Source: JANQQC01 sp965262255 (lineage in GTDB: Bacteria; Pseudomonadota; Alphaproteobacteria; Caulobacterales; Hyphomonadaceae). Taken from it: a stretch of 64,000 bases of DNA. The DNA is taken from assembly GCA_965262255.1 (NCBI GenBank), contig OZ253505.1:2418001-2482000 (forward strand), given 5' to 3'. The position numbers were made by a program, and so were the translations under genes. The notes under the pieces were generated by a model that made no database searches, was not told the origin of the DNA, and saw only the letters and a list, made by a program, of their open reading frames with translations. Positions 62,894 to 64,000 of this stretch are shown piece by piece. Position 1 is the stretch's first letter. Each line of letters opens with the position of its first letter.

Positions 62894-63880
62894 CCAAGGC
62901 GTAGCGACTTTGTATATTGATAATCCTAAGACGGAGGCATGAGTATCGGATAGTCCTATCGCAGAAAGAGCCTCGAAAACATCTTGTAGTGCTTGTCCAG
63001 TCGCTAAAATTCCTAGTCGCGGACGATCGCTCTCTAGAACAACTCTGCCTAATTTATTGGTGCGGACATACGCTTGAACCGCGGGCAACTTGACAAGCCG
63101 CATCCTAAGTTCTTTGTCCAAACGAGCGTCGCCTCGTTGTAAATGAACACCGCCTTCTGGTAGATGAAATGTCTGGTTTGTTAAATATAAAGCGGTCAAT
63201 AGAAATGTTACAGACTGTGCTTGAATCCATAGTATCGGCAAGTGCAACTAAACCAATCCAAGCTCCAGCAAATCGACTCATGGCCCAGCCATGGATTCCC
63301 AAGTCCAAAACATCTTGAATCGAGTGGGGGTTGAGTACCGGAATTTCTGCATCTTGCATTGCGTATTCAGATTGAGAAGGAAGAGTCGAAGATTTACAAT
63401 TGTGATCATCTCCGATAACTGCCAGTACTCCGCCATTTGGTGATGAACCGGCGAAGTTCGCGTGTTTGAATGCGTCTCCTGTTCTATCGACTCCAGGGGC
63501 TTTTCCATACCAGAGCCCAAAAATCCCATCAAACTTAGCTCCCGGGAACAGTCCTAGTTGTTGAGATCCCCAAACAGCTGTCGCACCTATATCTTCGTTC
63601 AATCCTTCCCAGAATTTTACATCATGTGAATCCAACCATTTTTGTGCGGCTCTAAGCTGCTGGTCGTATCCTCCCAGCGGCGATCCGCGATAGCCGGAGA
63701 TAAAGCCAGCGGTATTGAGTCCATGACGTTGGTCTAATCTTTTTCGGTAAGGGCAGTCGGACAAGGGCTTGGATTCCCGTCATAAAGGCCGTGCCTTGGG
63801 TAAGGTCATACTTGTATGAGAGTTGAACATTACTAACCGAAGGTTGTTGTTCTATCGTGGTGGTTTGGTCGACCAATTTT
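62893..63880 (-). pseudogene. Duplicated fragment of the indolepyruvate ferredoxin oxidoreductase gene
   Basis: This 988-base stretch matches 49929-50914 of the intact gene at a few percent divergence by eye, covering about residues 8-335. It has several frame breaks (for example a base loss near 63750, where the parent has CGGTCAAGGGG) and lacks both gene ends. The minus-strand start side ends in GACCAATTTTAG and passes straight into an IS1595-type end. It cannot make a functional enzyme. Confidence 0.92.
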
Positions 63881-63881
63881 A

Positions 63882-64000
63882 GGGGAATTACTTACTTGTT
63901 GACACATGGTGTTAGCATCTAGGAGCTGGATACTTGATTTGGGACAAAGAGATAAGAGTCTATGAAGAATTCGGAAAAGAAAGAATCTTCCGAGAACGGA
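63882..64000 (+). mobile_element. IS1595-type end, running off the window
   Basis: Starts with the same 25-base terminal sequence as the element at 52478-54603 and matches its right end (inverted) over the full 119 bases to the window edge, including the conserved ATGAAGAATTCGGAA at 63962. The remainder of the element lies outside the window. Confidence 0.8.

Noticed and set aside
1..64000. CRISPR arrays and tRNA genes
   Set aside because: No regularly spaced repeats and no full tRNA cloverleaf were found by reading both strands.

Overview
The window looks like an AT-leaning alphaproteobacterial chromosome segment with a conserved core and heavily remodelled accessory flanks. The alphaproteobacterial reading rests on a DUF2093-type gene (43177-43395), the recA-alaS order, a phoR-phoU-phoB order resembling the alphaproteobacterial pho cluster, and a large fused indolepyruvate ferredoxin oxidoreductase. 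No tRNA, rRNA operon or CRISPR array was seen. One RNA gene, the small SRP RNA, is clear at 35420-35511.

Layout. 0.2-9.3 kb is an accessory scrapyard: a DUF4143 ATPase, a decayed XRE regulator, a type I (EcoR124-like) hsdM-hsdS pair followed only by an apparent hsdR stub, an inactivated IS630 element that has itself been entered by a 331-bp inverted-repeat element carrying an HNH fragment, a broken second M13 peptidase and a frameshifted DUF3800 gene. 9.5-21 kb is ordinary chromosome: an M13 lipoprotein peptidase, a three-gene tripartite RND efflux operon, and PhoR-PhoU-PhoB. 21.1-26.6 kb is a restriction-like island: a helicase-nuclease, a two-gene adenine methyltransferase whose first gene contains a G9 tract that puts it out of frame by one base, and an XRE-ImmA/IrrE regulator. 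27.4-31.2 kb holds an antitoxin-like HTH protein and a Rieske oxygenase/Baeyer-Villiger monooxygenase pair. 31.6-35.4 kb holds two tandem paralogous XRE-ImmA/PIN modules. In the first copy the HExxH motif is degraded; in the second copy the PIN gene is frameshifted at a T8 run.

35.4-52.4 kb is the housekeeping core: SRP RNA, ttcA, two AMP-forming acyl ligases, rnhB, a quinone reductase, an M23 peptidase with DUF2093, recA, alaS, indolepyruvate oxidoreductase and a thiolase. 52.5-55.7 kb is a nested IS region (IS1595-like element invaded by IS481, then an integrase-type transposase).

56.5-62.3 kb is the most distinctive part. It is a candidate secreted-bacteriocin locus: a 195-residue protein with a classic double-glycine leader, several tiny or small membrane proteins that could be immunity factors, an exported ankyrin protein, a C39-peptidase ABC exporter and a divergent HlyD-type fusion protein interrupted by one in-frame amber codon. 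IS debris cuts into the cluster. The last 1.3 kb contains a duplicated, decayed piece of the indolepyruvate oxidoreductase gene trapped between an IS481 fragment and an IS1595-type end, so transposon ends appear to have moved host sequence here.
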